Shown in pieces: positions 1-9,203 of a stretch of 64,000 nt of DNA. Numbering within the stretch: position 1 is the first letter of the stretch; the number at the start of each line of letters is the position of its first letter. Made by a program: the position numbers and the translations under genes. Under the pieces are notes generated by a model, which had not been told where the DNA came from, did no database searches, and saw nothing but the letters and a program-made list of their open reading frames with translations. This DNA comes from Bacillus sp. FJAT-45037 (GTDB lineage: Bacteria; Bacillota; Bacilli; Bacillales; Bacillaceae_D): NCBI RefSeq assembly GCF_002797325.1, contig NZ_KZ454938.1:1252267-1316266 (forward strand). Direction: 5' to 3'.

Positions 1-651
1 TTCAACGACATGTTCTCGATTATAGGCAACTCGTTGAATTTGAAACGAATGACGGCTTTCTTCAAGATCAGAAATAATGTACGATGCTAACGGGTGTCCG
101 TCAAATGGCAGGCCGATACTTCCAGGGTTAATGACATTCTTTCCGTGGAATGAACGGACAAATGGAAGATGGATATGACCATAAGCATAGACGTCAGCTT
201 CATCTCTTTGCATTAATTGGTGTTCAATTTTTTCTGTCTCATCTGGGAGAACGTTTTCAAAAAGACTTGTAGGTGTGGCGTGAAAAGCATGAATGAGTTG
301 GTCTTGACCTCGATCAACTAATGCTTCAGTTGGTAAATTCTCTAAGTATTGAAGGTCATCGTCAGTTAGACGTTTTAACGTCCAATCACGTTCTCTGTTC
401 AGCATATCAACGGCTTGAGTCGGAACCTCACCCTCATTAAAACCGCGAACGAGCCACTCGTCAGCATTTCCTTTAATAACTGTCGCATCAAGAGATCGGA
501 TCAAATCCAGGCATCGTTTAGGTTCAGGCCCTCTAAAGGAAAGGTCGCCAAGAACGACAATGTGATCAACTTCTCGTTTGTTAATATCATTAATGACTGC
601 TTCAAGTGCTGTGGCATTACCATGAATATCGGAAATAAAAGCAAATCGCAT
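1..651 (-). CDS. Calcineurin-like metallophosphoesterase, 3' end beyond the window
   Basis: The minus strand reads MRFAFISDIHGNATALEAV, then LGDLSFRGPEP, KGNADEW and YGHIHLPF, the order of metal-binding motifs (DxH, GD, GN, GHxH) in YfcE/MJ0936-type metallophosphoesterases. The start is the ATG at 651-649, preceded by an AGGAGGTTTC-type ribosome binding site. 217 codons are visible without a stop, which is nearly the whole of this roughly 230-250 residue family, so only a short C-terminal tail is missing. Family members are soluble phosphodiesterases/phosphatases needing two metal ions; the substrate cannot be told from sequence. It is divergent from ypgR. Confidence 0.85.
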   Translation of the reverse strand, partial: MRFAFISDIHGNATALEAVINDINKREVDHIVVLGDLSFRGPEPKRCLDLIRSLDATVIKGNADEWLVRGFNEGEVPTQAVDMLNRERDWTLKRLTDDDLQYLENLPTEALVDRGQDQLIHAFHATPTSLFENVLPDETEKIEHQLMQRDEADVYAYGHIHLPFVRSFHGKNVINPGSIGLPFDGHPLASYIISDLEESRHSFQIQRVAYNREHVVE

Positions 652-762
652 CAGTGAAACCTCCTTTTACTAGTAGTATAACAGAGGGAAGGAATGTTTT
701 AATAGGATAATTGTGTTAAAACTATACAATAACTGTACATACTGGGTTCAACTAAGGTGCTA

Positions 763-790
763 TTGGTGGAAACGACCGGGTGGCTATGAT
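763..790 (+). promoter_or_regulatory. Candidate sigma-A promoter for ypgR
   Basis: TTGGTG at 763-768 and TATGAT at 785-790 are separated by 16 bases, about 40 bases upstream of the ypgR start at 833. The -10 is a one-mismatch match to TATAAT. Assigned by eye only. Confidence 0.45.
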
Positions 791-832
791 AAGATTTAGG
801 ACAGATAAACTTAAAATGGGAGGACGACAAAG

Positions 833-1969
833 ATGAAAATTCTATCGATTGAACCAACACCAAGTCCGAACACAATGAAGCTAACATTAAGTGAAAGCTT
901 AGGGCAAAGTGCAAGAAATAGTTATTCAGAAAAAAATAAACAAGAAGCACCTGCATATGTTCAAGAACTTTTTGAGATTGAAGGGGTAAAAGGAGTCTAT
1001 CATGTAGCTGATTTCTTAGCCATTGACCGTCACCCTAAAGTGGATTGGAAAGTGATCTTGCCAAAAGTCAGACATGTATTTGGCGAAGAGGCAGAAACTG
1101 TATCAGAAGCTGAAAACAAAGTCCAAGATCATTTCGGTGAAGTGTATGTTCATGTACAAATGTTCAAAGGAATCCCGATGCAAGTGAAATTAACAAATGG
1201 GGAAGCAGAAAAAAGAGCAGGGCTTCCTGAACGATTTACAGAGGCAATTTCCAAAGCTCAAAAACCAGATGACAATGTGGTTATGGAGAGGAAATGGGTT
1301 GAACAAGGTGTTCGTTACGGAGAGCTCGATGAAGTGGCCAAAGAAGTGGCTGAAGAGTTATCAGCTGCCTTTACTAAGGATCGTTTAACAGAGTTGGTCG
1401 ATATAGCGAATGGAACTTCGACGAAAGAGGAAAAGCAGATAAGTTCAGATCGATTCATTCAAGTGACGGAAGAAATGCTTCAAGTGGAAGATTGGCGCGA
1501 ACGTTATGCTTTGCTAGAAAGAATGGATCCTAAAGTTGAGGACATTCGCGTTTTACGGCGTGCACTTGAAGATGAAAAAGCATCGATCCGTCGTCTTGCT
1601 ACTGTGTATTTAGGAATGATTGAACAACCAGTGGTCTTGCCACTATTGTACAAAGCATTAAACGATTCCTCGGTTACGGTGAGACGAACTGCAGGTGATT
1701 GTTTGTCTGATATTGGTGATAAAGATGCGATCCCGGCTATGACAGAAGCATTATCAGATAAAAATAAATTAGTAAGATGGCGTGCAGCGATGTTTTTATA
1801 TGAAGTCGGAGATACAACGAGTCTCAATGCACTAAAAAAAGCAGAGTCTGACCCTGAGTTTGAAGTCGCAATGCAAGTAAAAATGGCGATTGAGCGAATC
1901 GAAGGCGGGGAAGAGGCGAAAGGTTCAGTATGGAAGCAAATGACTGAATCGATTTCTAAAAAAGATTAG
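833..1969 (+). CDS. ypgR: YpgR / conserved virulence factor C family protein (Nfu N-terminal domain plus HEAT-like repeats)
   Basis: The 378-residue product matches the length of B. subtilis YpgR and the staphylococcal CvfC family. Residues 1-90 look like the NifU/Nfu N-terminal scaffold domain (EPTPSPNTMKLTL, GVKGVYHVADFLAIDR). Residues about 215-360 are alpha-helical repeats of PBS-lyase HEAT type (for example DEKASIRRLATVYLG and DKNKLVRWRAAMFLYEVGD). The pairing suggests a protein-binding or Fe-S-related scaffold role in the cytoplasm, but no enzymatic activity is established for the family. The start at 833 follows GGGAGGA. The next small gene begins 9 bases after the stop and is probably co-transcribed. 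Confidence 0.85.
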   Translation: MKILSIEPTPSPNTMKLTLSESLGQSARNSYSEKNKQEAPAYVQELFEIEGVKGVYHVADFLAIDRHPKVDWKVILPKVRHVFGEEAETVSEAENKVQDHFGEVYVHVQMFKGIPMQVKLTNGEAEKRAGLPERFTEAISKAQKPDDNVVMERKWVEQGVRYGELDEVAKEVAEELSAAFTKDRLTELVDIANGTSTKEEKQISSDRFIQVTEEMLQVEDWRERYALLERMDPKVEDIRVLRRALEDEKASIRRLATVYLGMIEQPVVLPLLYKALNDSSVTVRRTAGDCLSDIGDKDAIPAMTEALSDKNKLVRWRAAMFLYEVGDTTSLNALKKAESDPEFEVAMQVKMAIERIEGGEEAKGSVWKQMTESISKKD

Positions 1970-1978
1970 GGGGATACT

Positions 1979-2188
1979 ATGGACAAGTCAACGATTATGT
2001 CTGAGTTAAAAACTCGTCAAATGGAAGACATCATTGAGTTAATAGAAGATGCGGAAAGAGGGCATCTAGAGGAACTTGAATTAGTGAAATCTGTGGGGCT
2101 TTTATATGATAAAGCATTAAACGAAGCCATTATTTCATTGTTAGAAGATAACGGTGTGAAGATCATCTATTTATCAGATGAAGAATAG
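1979..2188 (+). CDS. Small acidic protein resembling sigma-70 region 1.1
   Basis: A 69-residue acidic helical protein starting at ATG 1979 behind AGGGGGAT, 9 bases after ypgR. Its C-terminal half (ALNEAIISLLEDNGVKI, then YLSDEE) has the spacing and character of the end of sigma-70 region 1.1 of Gram-positive primary sigma factors (a helix, then GV-x-hydrophobic-hydrophobic and acidic residues). No DNA-binding or catalytic motif is present. The resemblance is by eye, so the call is a hypothetical protein with a region-1.1-like fold. It is probably in one operon with ypgR. Confidence 0.6.
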   Translation: MDKSTIMSELKTRQMEDIIELIEDAERGHLEELELVKSVGLLYDKALNEAIISLLEDNGVKIIYLSDEE

Positions 2189-2209
2189 TGGACTAAAGGA
2201 GGGGTGATT

Positions 2210-2686
2210 GTGCGAAGTGAACCTTCCACCTTGTTACCCGAGAAGGCCCGTTCGGTTTGGAGACTACAAGCATTCTTTGAAAGCTTGCTTGTAGCTCTTC
2301 TTCCGATCATTTACGGTGTTTTGCTTTATTTTTTTGAATGGCCGTTATGGATTCTTTTTGTCCTGATCGGATTTTATTTTTTCGTTATAACATTTACGAT
2401 TATTATTTTGCCGCCACTTAGGTGGAAACGATGGAAATATGAAGTATCGGAGCGTGAAATTGAACTTCAATTTGGCGTGTTGATCGTTAAGCGTCAATTA
2501 ATTCCGATGACAAGGCTACAACATGTTGATACAGAGCAAGGGCCGTTGTTACGAAAGTATAAAATGGCTGATGTGACGATAACGACTGCAGCGACAAGTC
2601 ATCGCATTCCAACATTATCACTCGAAGTAGCAGATGAGTTACGTGATCGCATAGGAGCACTTGCGGCGGTGGCGCATGATGAGTGA
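2210..2686 (+). CDS. ydbS: YdbS-like PH-domain (bPH2) membrane protein
   Basis: About 158 residues. Two hydrophobic segments (about residues 20-75: LLVALLPIIYGVLLYFFEW and LWILFVLIGFYFFVITF) are followed by one bacterial PH domain of the DUF304/bPH2 type (YEVSEREIELQFGVLIVKRQLIPMTRLQHVDTEQG, given here as the stretch about 85-120). GTG 2210 is preferred over GTG 2204 because the AGGAGG at 2197-2202 lies 7 bases from 2210 and touches 2204. In B. subtilis YdbS and YdbT are encoded together and act at the membrane. The 3' end overlaps the next gene, as expected for a translationally coupled pair. Confidence 0.8.
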   Translation: MRSEPSTLLPEKARSVWRLQAFFESLLVALLPIIYGVLLYFFEWPLWILFVLIGFYFFVITFTIIILPPLRWKRWKYEVSEREIELQFGVLIVKRQLIPMTRLQHVDTEQGPLLRKYKMADVTITTAATSHRIPTLSLEVADELRDRIGALAAVAHDE

Positions 2687-4148
2687 GTTTAAGAGACTTC
2701 ATCCAGCAAGTATACTGTTTACATTTTTACAAGGCTTAAGAAGCATTTTACTCCCATTGATTGTCACATTATTTTTTAGTAATCGAGCAAGCGAGCAACT
2801 CATCCCTTTTCATTACATATGGTTAGGTTTTATTTTTCTTTTTATGGTATCGAGTGTGCTGTCTTACTATTTCTTTCGCTATCAGTTAGTTGGGGATCAA
2901 TTGTATGTTCAAAAAGGTGTTTTTATTAAAAGAAAACGCTACATTCAACGTAAGCGGGTGCAAAGTATTGATTTATCAGAAGGTGTGTTGCAACGACTAT
3001 TTGGTCTTGTCAAACTTTCTGTGGAAACAGCGGGAAGTGGAAGTGAACCAGAGATTCAGTTAAATGCGATCACCAAAAGTGAAGCGATCTTAATTCGTGA
3101 TTCATTAAAAAAGGATGCAGAGCAACTTCCAACGGAACTTCATGAAGCAGAGAATGAGAATGAGCAACGTGCAGAATTTGATAAAGGTCGAGACCAGTTA
3201 AAAGTTGACCACAAATGGGTTCTTTCTAAGCATCATTTGATGATTGCAGCATTAACTTCAAGTGGTATTGGGTTAACGATTTCAGCTGTAGGCGCGCTAT
3301 TTACTCAAATACAAGAATTTCTTCCTAATTGGCTCTTTGAGGAGACATTTGGATTTTTGGTTGGTTCTGGTGTGCTGTTCATTTTAATTCTCGCAACGAT
3401 TGTTCTTTTTATTTCGTGGCTCATATCGATTTCAAGCACAATATTAAAGTATGGGAATTTCACCATTGAAAAACGTGAAAATGAATTTATTATTCAGCGT
3501 GGATTATTAGAGAAAAGACAGCTAACGATTCGAGAAGAACGAATTACTGCTGTAAGAATTGTCTCCAATATTTTTAGGCAACCATTTGGTTTTACATCTG
3601 TTTATGTAGAAAGTGCTGGAGGGGGTACAGGTGGAGAAGAGGGGTCTACACTCTTCCTTCCCTTAGTTAGAAAAAGTGAACTTCCATCTATCTTATCGGA
3701 ATTACTTCCGGAATATGCGGATGAATATCGTTTACAAACGATTCCAAAACGCGCTATTTTTCGCTACCTGCGTAGAGCAACTTGGGTTCCGATAACCATC
3801 ACTGCGGTCGGGTTTTACTATGTTCCACAATATGCTTTAATCGGATTTATTTTTATAGGAATCATGCTCTTATTAGGGTATGGTCAATATGTTGATGCGG
3901 CTACTAGCTATGATGAGAAGAAGATATATATGCGGTTTAGACGAATCAGTCAAGTGATCGTTATTTCTAAACACTCTAAAGTTCAGTCAGTTGAAAGGCA
4001 AGTCAATTTTTTTCAAAAGCGTAAGCAACTATCCTCAATGAAATTTTCTGTTCAGTCTAGTTTTAGTTATGTTCAGTTTCAAGTCGATGATGTATCAATA
4101 CACGAGGCTGATCGAATTTTACATTGGTATTCAACTAAAAACCAGTAG
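2676..4148 (+). CDS. ydbT: YdbT-like membrane protein with three bPH2 domains
   Basis: About 490 residues, the length of B. subtilis YdbT. It has paired transmembrane segments near residues 15-60, 180-250 and 365-405, each pair followed by a bPH2 (DUF304) domain, seen from repeated patterns such as VQKGVFIKRKRYIQRKRVQSID and IIQRGLLEKRQLTIREERITAVR. ATG 2676 (or ATG 2679) overlaps the end of ydbS by about 10 bases; a TTG at 2661 is possible but has no better ribosome binding site. Function is unknown beyond a membrane complex with YdbS. A hairpin terminator overlaps its last codons. Confidence 0.8.
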   Translation: MMSEFKRLHPASILFTFLQGLRSILLPLIVTLFFSNRASEQLIPFHYIWLGFIFLFMVSSVLSYYFFRYQLVGDQLYVQKGVFIKRKRYIQRKRVQSIDLSEGVLQRLFGLVKLSVETAGSGSEPEIQLNAITKSEAILIRDSLKKDAEQLPTELHEAENENEQRAEFDKGRDQLKVDHKWVLSKHHLMIAALTSSGIGLTISAVGALFTQIQEFLPNWLFEETFGFLVGSGVLFILILATIVLFISWLISISSTILKYGNFTIEKRENEFIIQRGLLEKRQLTIREERITAVRIVSNIFRQPFGFTSVYVESAGGGTGGEEGSTLFLPLVRKSELPSILSELLPEYADEYRLQTIPKRAIFRYLRRATWVPITITAVGFYYVPQYALIGFIFIGIMLLLGYGQYVDAATSYDEKKIYMRFRRISQVIVISKHSKVQSVERQVNFFQKRKQLSSMKFSVQSSFSYVQFQVDDVSIHEADRILHWYSTKNQ

Positions 4149-4180
4149 ATAACTCATACCGAGTAAGGTCTGCTGGTTTT
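4137..4180 (+). terminator. Terminator after ydbT
   Basis: AAAACCAGTAGA at 4137-4148 pairs with TCTGCTGGTTTT at 4169-4180, with one G-T wobble. The arm overlaps the ydbT stop, and the A-tract on the left allows use from the minus strand as well. Confidence 0.6.
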
Positions 4181-4186
4181 CTGATT

Positions 4187-5176
4187 TTATAAAGATTTTT
4201 TATTCGTCATATTTGATACATACGTTACAACCGATCGCTTTCCGCAATCTGATGTGATTTCAAAACGGTCAAATATTTGATCGTTTTCTTTTTCATTTAA
4301 TTCGCGTTCATAGTGATGTTGAATGATGACTTGACCATTCATCGACCGATACGTTAAAAAATTCACCCCTTTAAATGAGGTCTGACCAGTAGCTTCTAGT
4401 AATTGTAAAAGTAGTGAATTGTGACAGTCGATTAAATGATGATGAGTTAATCCGTACTCATTTAAATTATGTTCTAATAATTCAAGAGAGGAGGGGTCTA
4501 ACTCGTTTTTTAAAATGAAATAAGGCTCGAATTGCTCCTTACTAATATAAATGCGATCGCCTTCGATCGGACGGTGGTCTTCTCCTTCGTGGCTCGTGAA
4601 GATACCTTCCCCTGTATAATAACCGAACATTTCTTTTTTCTTTAGTATCCATTTAAATTCAAATGGACAGTCAGATAAATCAAGTGTCGTTTCATGATCA
4701 TCAATTAATAAGAACCTAGAACCACTTTGATAAAACGTATAAGGAATATACGTAGAGACTGGTTCTTTTTTAACATTTAAGTAATCATTAAGATTCATCT
4801 TGTTGGCATATTGTAAATAATAATTCTCTTTTGAAGACAGTTTCTCTTTTTCTGAGAAAATTGTTGCGAGCTCTTTTGCGACAGCTTCGGCATGTGACTC
4901 TTCAAAGGAAGTTGGTAATTGATAATCTTCGAGTAAAACGAGTTTTGATCCTAAACATTCAACAGTCTCATCTTTCTCATAAACAGGAGGTGAAATTGAA
5001 CCATCTATTGACTGCTCCTTAGGAAGTTCAAGGACATATTGAATGTTCACTTTTCCACGCCACGGCTTTTTTGGTTCAATCATGACATCGACTAACTTAC
5101 CAACGTATTGACCACTTGAAGAAAGGTTGATTAACACAAGCTCTCCGATATGTTTTTGTGCTTCTCTACGGTTCAT
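4187..5176 (-). CDS. Hypothetical protein with an SH3-like N-terminal segment
   Basis: 329 residues, mostly hydrophilic, with no signal peptide or membrane segment. The N-terminus (HIGELVLINLSSSGQYVGKL then VDVMIEPKKPWRGKVNI) looks like a small beta-barrel of SH3/KOW character that sets a length-dependent strand pattern; the rest (DDHETTLDLSDCPFEFKWIL, GDRIYISKEQFEPYFI) is mixed alpha/beta. I do not recognise a named family. Start ATG 5176 follows GAGGG. It is the last gene of a minus-strand run, 48 bases after the MBL gene, and could share its transcript. Confidence 0.65.
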   Translation of the reverse strand: MNRREAQKHIGELVLINLSSSGQYVGKLVDVMIEPKKPWRGKVNIQYVLELPKEQSIDGSISPPVYEKDETVECLGSKLVLLEDYQLPTSFEESHAEAVAKELATIFSEKEKLSSKENYYLQYANKMNLNDYLNVKKEPVSTYIPYTFYQSGSRFLLIDDHETTLDLSDCPFEFKWILKKKEMFGYYTGEGIFTSHEGEDHRPIEGDRIYISKEQFEPYFILKNELDPSSLELLEHNLNEYGLTHHHLIDCHNSLLLQLLEATGQTSFKGVNFLTYRSMNGQVIIQHHYERELNEKENDQIFDRFEITSDCGKRSVVTYVSNMTNKKSL

Positions 5177-5224
5177 AATAAACCCTCACTTTGCTACAAC
5201 AAACAAATTAGCTCTTTGTTCTGT

Positions 5225-6163
5225 TTAGTTTTTTTTGTTTAAATAATCTAAAATGCCCATTGAACACACTTGCAGATCTAGGCGAATATGTTGATAGACC
5301 AAATGGTCACGTGCGACATTTTGCTGGTCGAGTTCTTTTTGCACAAGCGAAAGTAAGTTCTCGGCTAGATCTTGCACACTTCCACCGTTAAGTTGTACCT
5401 TTTTACCTTGCACTACAAAAATAGGCAACCACTTTTCGATATGGCGATACACGTTTTCAGGAGCATGCGATGCATTAAAATGACCGAAATAGATCGTGTC
5501 TACTTTTAACTCTCTCACTCGCTCTAAGGATGTTATCATTGCGTCTGGATCAAATTGATTAGGTGATGTCGAAGGTAGAATGAGTTCAATGCCTACTTTT
5601 GCAAGTGGCTCATAGCGAACACCTAATGTATCACCAGTGAATATACCATTAGAACTTGAGTCATGTATGCTGAAGTGATGAGCTGCATGTCCTGGTGTAT
5701 GTAAAAAGGTAAGTGTACATGAATCACTTAATGCTAATGTATCTCCGTCTTCCATAGATTGAAGTCTGTTTTCGTCGATCGGTAAGATAGGATCAAATAG
5801 ACGGTCAAACTCATCTTGGTAAACAGCTTTCGCACCCTTGATCAATCGGGATGGATCATGTAGATGTCTCTTTCCACGAGGATGAACAATAACCGTCGCT
5901 TTTGGACAATGTTTTAAAAGGAGCCCAACCCCACCAGAATGATCCAGATGAATATGAGTGACAATAATGTATTGAACATCTTCAAGATCTAGTCCTAATG
6001 CCTCAAAACCTGTGATGATATGTTTAACGGATGGACTTGGACCTGTTTCAACAATAGTTAATTTGTCTTCTTGAATGACGTAACTACCCGTACGTTCGGG
6101 CATATCCATATCAAATCCATCAATTAAAGAAATACGAGGTGATAATTGTAGTGGTTCTATCAT
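5225..6163 (-). CDS. MBL-fold metallo-hydrolase
   Basis: 312 residues. The metallo-beta-lactamase signature THIHLDHSGG (HxHxDH) sits near residue 70, followed by HTPGHAAHH (third-motif His about 160), FTGDTLG (Asp about 178) and YFGHFNA (final His about 228), so both metal sites look intact. The spacing is that of glyoxalase-II-like soluble hydrolases. The substrate is not evident. Start ATG 6163 follows AGGAGGAG. It lies downstream of the XpaC/TelA pair but is separated from it by a terminator. Confidence 0.85.
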   Translation of the reverse strand: MIEPLQLSPRISLIDGFDMDMPERTGSYVIQEDKLTIVETGPSPSVKHIITGFEALGLDLEDVQYIIVTHIHLDHSGGVGLLLKHCPKATVIVHPRGKRHLHDPSRLIKGAKAVYQDEFDRLFDPILPIDENRLQSMEDGDTLALSDSCTLTFLHTPGHAAHHFSIHDSSSNGIFTGDTLGVRYEPLAKVGIELILPSTSPNQFDPDAMITSLERVRELKVDTIYFGHFNASHAPENVYRHIEKWLPIFVVQGKKVQLNGGSVQDLAENLLSLVQKELDQQNVARDHLVYQHIRLDLQVCSMGILDYLNKKN

Positions 6164-6184
6164 ATTTTCTCCTCCTATATTAAC

Positions 6185-6213
6185 AAAAGACCCTTACTAA
6201 TAGTGTAAGGGTC
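6185..6213 (-). terminator. Terminator after the xpaC-like gene (minus strand)
   Basis: GACCCTTAC (6189-6197) and GTAAGGGTC (6205-6213) form a 9-bp perfect stem with a 7-base loop. The A-run at 6185-6188 gives the U-tract on the minus strand. Confidence 0.7.
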
Positions 6214-6256
6214 AAAGGTTTAGAACACAAGTAGAAACCTCCTGTGCTGCGCGTAT

Positions 6257-7168
6257 TTATCTTTTACGTTCTTCTTCATATCGTAATTTTTGTAGTTTAA
6301 GAAGGTGATTCATTTTTTCTAAACGTTTCTTCTCCAATTGTTCATGAAACGTCATTAAGGTCAGTTCCATTTGAGATAGAGAAACAAAAACATTTTCTTT
6401 ATGATCTAGTTGATGTTTGGTTGATAAGGATAAGAACGTATTCAGAAGTTTTGGAATGTCTTCATTTAACATCCTCCGCACCGTATGTTTTTCTTCATAA
6501 TCCAGCAGTTCAAAGTCGCCTTCAAGCTTGTCAATTTGCTTAAGTATTCGAGTCAGTCGGTTCTCAATCAATGGATCAACTGAAAAACGTTTTAGAGCAT
6601 CTAAATAACGTGTTGACTCCTGTTGAAGTAAGCGTAAATCTTGCTGTGAGCTGCCTTTAGAAGGCTGAAAACTTTGAAGTTCTTGAACCGTAAAGCGAGC
6701 ACCAGGACCGTTTGAATAAGCCTCATCTAAGCGGTGTATTCGGTAAAAAATTCCGGAAAAAAGAGGAGACTCGGCAATAGATCGCACATGAGCTCGTCCG
6801 TCTTTTATATAATGAATGCTAGCCTCTTTGATCGAGCCTACACCATTTTTTGCTTTCATATACTTGCGATGACATGTAATGATGATCCTTTTATGAATGG
6901 CCGAATCTGTATATTTTGTATCGTTTAATTTTATTGTAATGTATTTATGAGTTAGCTTTATCTTGATTTTAGATTCTTTTCTTTTACGCGTAACCGTCCG
7001 TTGTTTATTTTCCCCATTCGCTTTTTCAATCAAATTCCCTAAAAGATCCTCTGCTTGATGAATAAGTTTCTGTGTCGCTGAATCTTTTAAGAGGTGCTCT
7101 TCCACTGGCCTCTTGTGGGCTGGGGTGAGAAATCGTAGAAACGGGGAGTCAAGAAATGTTCGGTTCAA
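6257..7168 (-). CDS. xpaC: XpaC-like 5-bromo-4-chloroindolyl phosphate hydrolysis family protein
   Basis: 303 residues, highly charged. The C-terminal 130 residues (RYLDALKRFSVDPLIENRL then a long helix ending LEKMNHLLKLQKLRYEEE) fit the XpaC family, a coiled-coil protein found next to TelA/YaaN. The pairing with the gene immediately upstream is the main support. It is longer than the roughly 200-residue B. subtilis XpaC because of an N-terminal basic region (RKRKESKIKIKLTHKYI). The start is TTG 7168, 7 bases after AGGAGGTGA. The biochemical role is not established. Confidence 0.65.
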   Translation of the reverse strand: MNRTFLDSPFLRFLTPAHKRPVEEHLLKDSATQKLIHQAEDLLGNLIEKANGENKQRTVTRKRKESKIKIKLTHKYITIKLNDTKYTDSAIHKRIIITCHRKYMKAKNGVGSIKEASIHYIKDGRAHVRSIAESPLFSGIFYRIHRLDEAYSNGPGARFTVQELQSFQPSKGSSQQDLRLLQQESTRYLDALKRFSVDPLIENRLTRILKQIDKLEGDFELLDYEEKHTVRRMLNEDIPKLLNTFLSLSTKHQLDHKENVFVSLSQMELTLMTFHEQLEKKRLEKMNHLLKLQKLRYEEERKR

Positions 7169-7206
7169 AATAAGTCACCTCCTAGCTTAGACAAATAAGA
7201 CAGTCA

Positions 7207-8211
7207 TTATTTATCAAGTAATTTCGTTTGCATCTCTTTGTTTAACGTGTCCATCTCTTTAATAAACTCTTTCCCACTTGTAACGATACGTTCGTTTGAT
7301 TGTTCTGTTAACTCGATTGCTTCAAAGACATTTTGATACGCTTTTTTGAAGGCGTCTAGGGCAATGGCAGGTTCTTCTAGCGTTTTCAGCGTCTGTTCTG
7401 TGTTTTGTTTGAGCATTTCTGAATTAGAAAGGAGCATGGATTCTGTCGCTTCATTCACATTACGAACGGCTTTGATCACTTTTTGCTGGTTATTTAAAGC
7501 TAGTTGAATCGAAGCAGTCACAGTAATGATATTTTTTGTCATCGTAATGGCATTAAAAATCGCTTCCTCAAGCTTTTCGTTATTCTCAATAATCAAGTCA
7601 ACGGATGCTAATGATTGCTGTAAAACCATCACAGCTTGAGACATATTTTTTACACGGGATACAACTTTCAACTGTCCTTTTTTTAATTCGTTTGGATTGT
7701 CTTTCCATTGTTCTGACGTCATTTCTTCTTCAAGCATCGTGTGAAGTTTATTACCAGCTTCAATTTGATTATTGAGGTTTCCAATTCGTTGTCTGGCAAC
7801 ATCTTTTAATTGTTGAAGCATGATTGTATCTTCTTGTAATTTATCTTTTCCGCTTAATAAACCTTCAATAACTTGTTCTACTTGCGCTTCAACGGTCTGA
7901 TATTTTCGTGCATATTGTTCAATCGGACTTCGACGTAAAAGCTTATTTGTCCATTTTTTTAGGGTACTTTCGTTTAAATAATCTGGTTCGAGTTTACTAA
8001 CGACTTCTTTTAATTGATGCAATTGGTTAGGTAATTGATTCGATTGATCGTTCATCATTTCTCTAACTGGTCGTTTTAATGCTTCAAGCGATTCGCCTGC
8101 TTCGCGTTGTTCATCCTCACCTAGAGAATTGAGAGATTGTAAAAGGGAATGAATGTCTTTCTTTTCTTTATATGTATTAAGTAAATCTTGATTTTCTTTT
8201 TTATCATTCAT
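7207..8211 (-). CDS. yaaN: TelA/YaaN family (toxic anion resistance) protein
   Basis: 334 residues with long amphipathic helices throughout. Typical TelA segments are IEQYARKYQTVEAQVEQVIEGL and the C-terminal IITVTASIQLALNNQQKVIKAVRNVNEATESMLL (quoted in part: about residues 220-265). TelA proteins were named for tellurite resistance, but many act in envelope stress or membrane maintenance. Start ATG 8211 follows AGGAGGAG. The XpaC-like gene begins 38 bases downstream, the usual yaaN-xpaC partnership. Confidence 0.85.
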   Translation of the reverse strand: MNDKKENQDLLNTYKEKKDIHSLLQSLNSLGEDEQREAGESLEALKRPVREMMNDQSNQLPNQLHQLKEVVSKLEPDYLNESTLKKWTNKLLRRSPIEQYARKYQTVEAQVEQVIEGLLSGKDKLQEDTIMLQQLKDVARQRIGNLNNQIEAGNKLHTMLEEEMTSEQWKDNPNELKKGQLKVVSRVKNMSQAVMVLQQSLASVDLIIENNEKLEEAIFNAITMTKNIITVTASIQLALNNQQKVIKAVRNVNEATESMLLSNSEMLKQNTEQTLKTLEEPAIALDAFKKAYQNVFEAIELTEQSNERIVTSGKEFIKEMDTLNKEMQTKLLDK

Positions 8212-8420
8212 TTGTTGACTCCTCCTAAAACATTACTTGTTCTATTTACGTACATATATAAGATTAGTTTCAAAAATTAGCTCTGATATGGACGGATGCA
8301 TCGTTCGTCCTTCTATTATGAATCAATTAATAAAGAATGACAATGAATCAAAGCACTTGGCAGCTCAATTGTTTGGCACATCTATTCCGGAGATCTATAA
8401 TAGAAGGAGGAGGGATGACG

Positions 8421-9203
8421 ATGTGTTTACTTGTTTTAACAATTGACATGCATGATGAATACCCATTAATTGTGGCAGCTAATCGCGATGAATTTTATCA
8501 ACGACCAACCAAAAGGGCTCATTTTTGGTCGGATGGTTCGGAAGTGTTTGCAGGGAGAGATGAAGAACGAGGGGGAACGTGGCTCGGTGTGACAAATAAG
8601 GGGCGGTTTGCAGCCGTAACAAATGTGAGAGAGCCAATAAATGAAACAGAAACAAAGGAGTACATATCGCGTGGAGATCTTGTGAAAGTTTTTTTGCAAT
8701 CGAATCATTCAGCAAAAGATTATATGGAAACGATAGCAAAGAATAAAGACGACTATCAAGGGTTTAATTTAATTGTAAAAGAGGGTAAGGAAATCTATTA
8801 CTATTCAAACCGAATTGATGCCCCCAAAAAATTACATAAAGGCACGTATGTTTTGAGTAATGCTACCTTAAACGTTGAATGGCCTAAAACAAATACATTG
8901 AAAGAAAATGTTAGTGTGCTTCTTAAACAATCTCTAGATAAAGATCAATTAATAAATGGATTGATAGAGCAGCTTCAAAACAAAACAAAGTATGACGAAC
9001 ATGATTTACCTGTCACTGGAGTAGGCAGAGAAACTGAACGACTTCTTTCTACGGTTTTTATTACCAGTGAAACGTATGGTACAAGAGCGTCAACCGTTGT
9101 GTTAGAGAAATCTAGTGAAGATTTTTGTTTCGTGGAGCAAGGGTACGGTCCTAATGGGATAAAAGAACATCGTGTAGTTCAACATGTTTTAGTCAAATAT
9201 TAA
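8421..9203 (+). CDS. TANGO2 / NRDE family protein
   Basis: 260 residues beginning MCLLVLTIDMHDEYPLIVAANRDEF-like (Cys at position 2, NRDE motif near residue 20), the signature of the NRDE/TANGO2 family, whose Cys-2 resembles an N-terminal nucleophile. GGTWLGVTNKGRFAAVTN follows near residue 55. ATG 8421 is chosen over ATG 8415 and the longer upstream frame because it places Cys directly after Met and has AGGAGG at 8408-8413. The family has been linked to heme handling in other organisms, but its bacterial role is uncertain. Confidence 0.85.
   Translation: MCLLVLTIDMHDEYPLIVAANRDEFYQRPTKRAHFWSDGSEVFAGRDEERGGTWLGVTNKGRFAAVTNVREPINETETKEYISRGDLVKVFLQSNHSAKDYMETIAKNKDDYQGFNLIVKEGKEIYYYSNRIDAPKKLHKGTYVLSNATLNVEWPKTNTLKENVSVLLKQSLDKDQLINGLIEQLQNKTKYDEHDLPVTGVGRETERLLSTVFITSETYGTRASTVVLEKSSEDFCFVEQGYGPNGIKEHRVVQHVLVKY

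Noticed and set aside
8368-8395. TTGGCAC upstream of the NRDE gene as a sigma-54 promoter
   Set aside because: The -12 element is missing; TTCCG is found instead of TTGCA.
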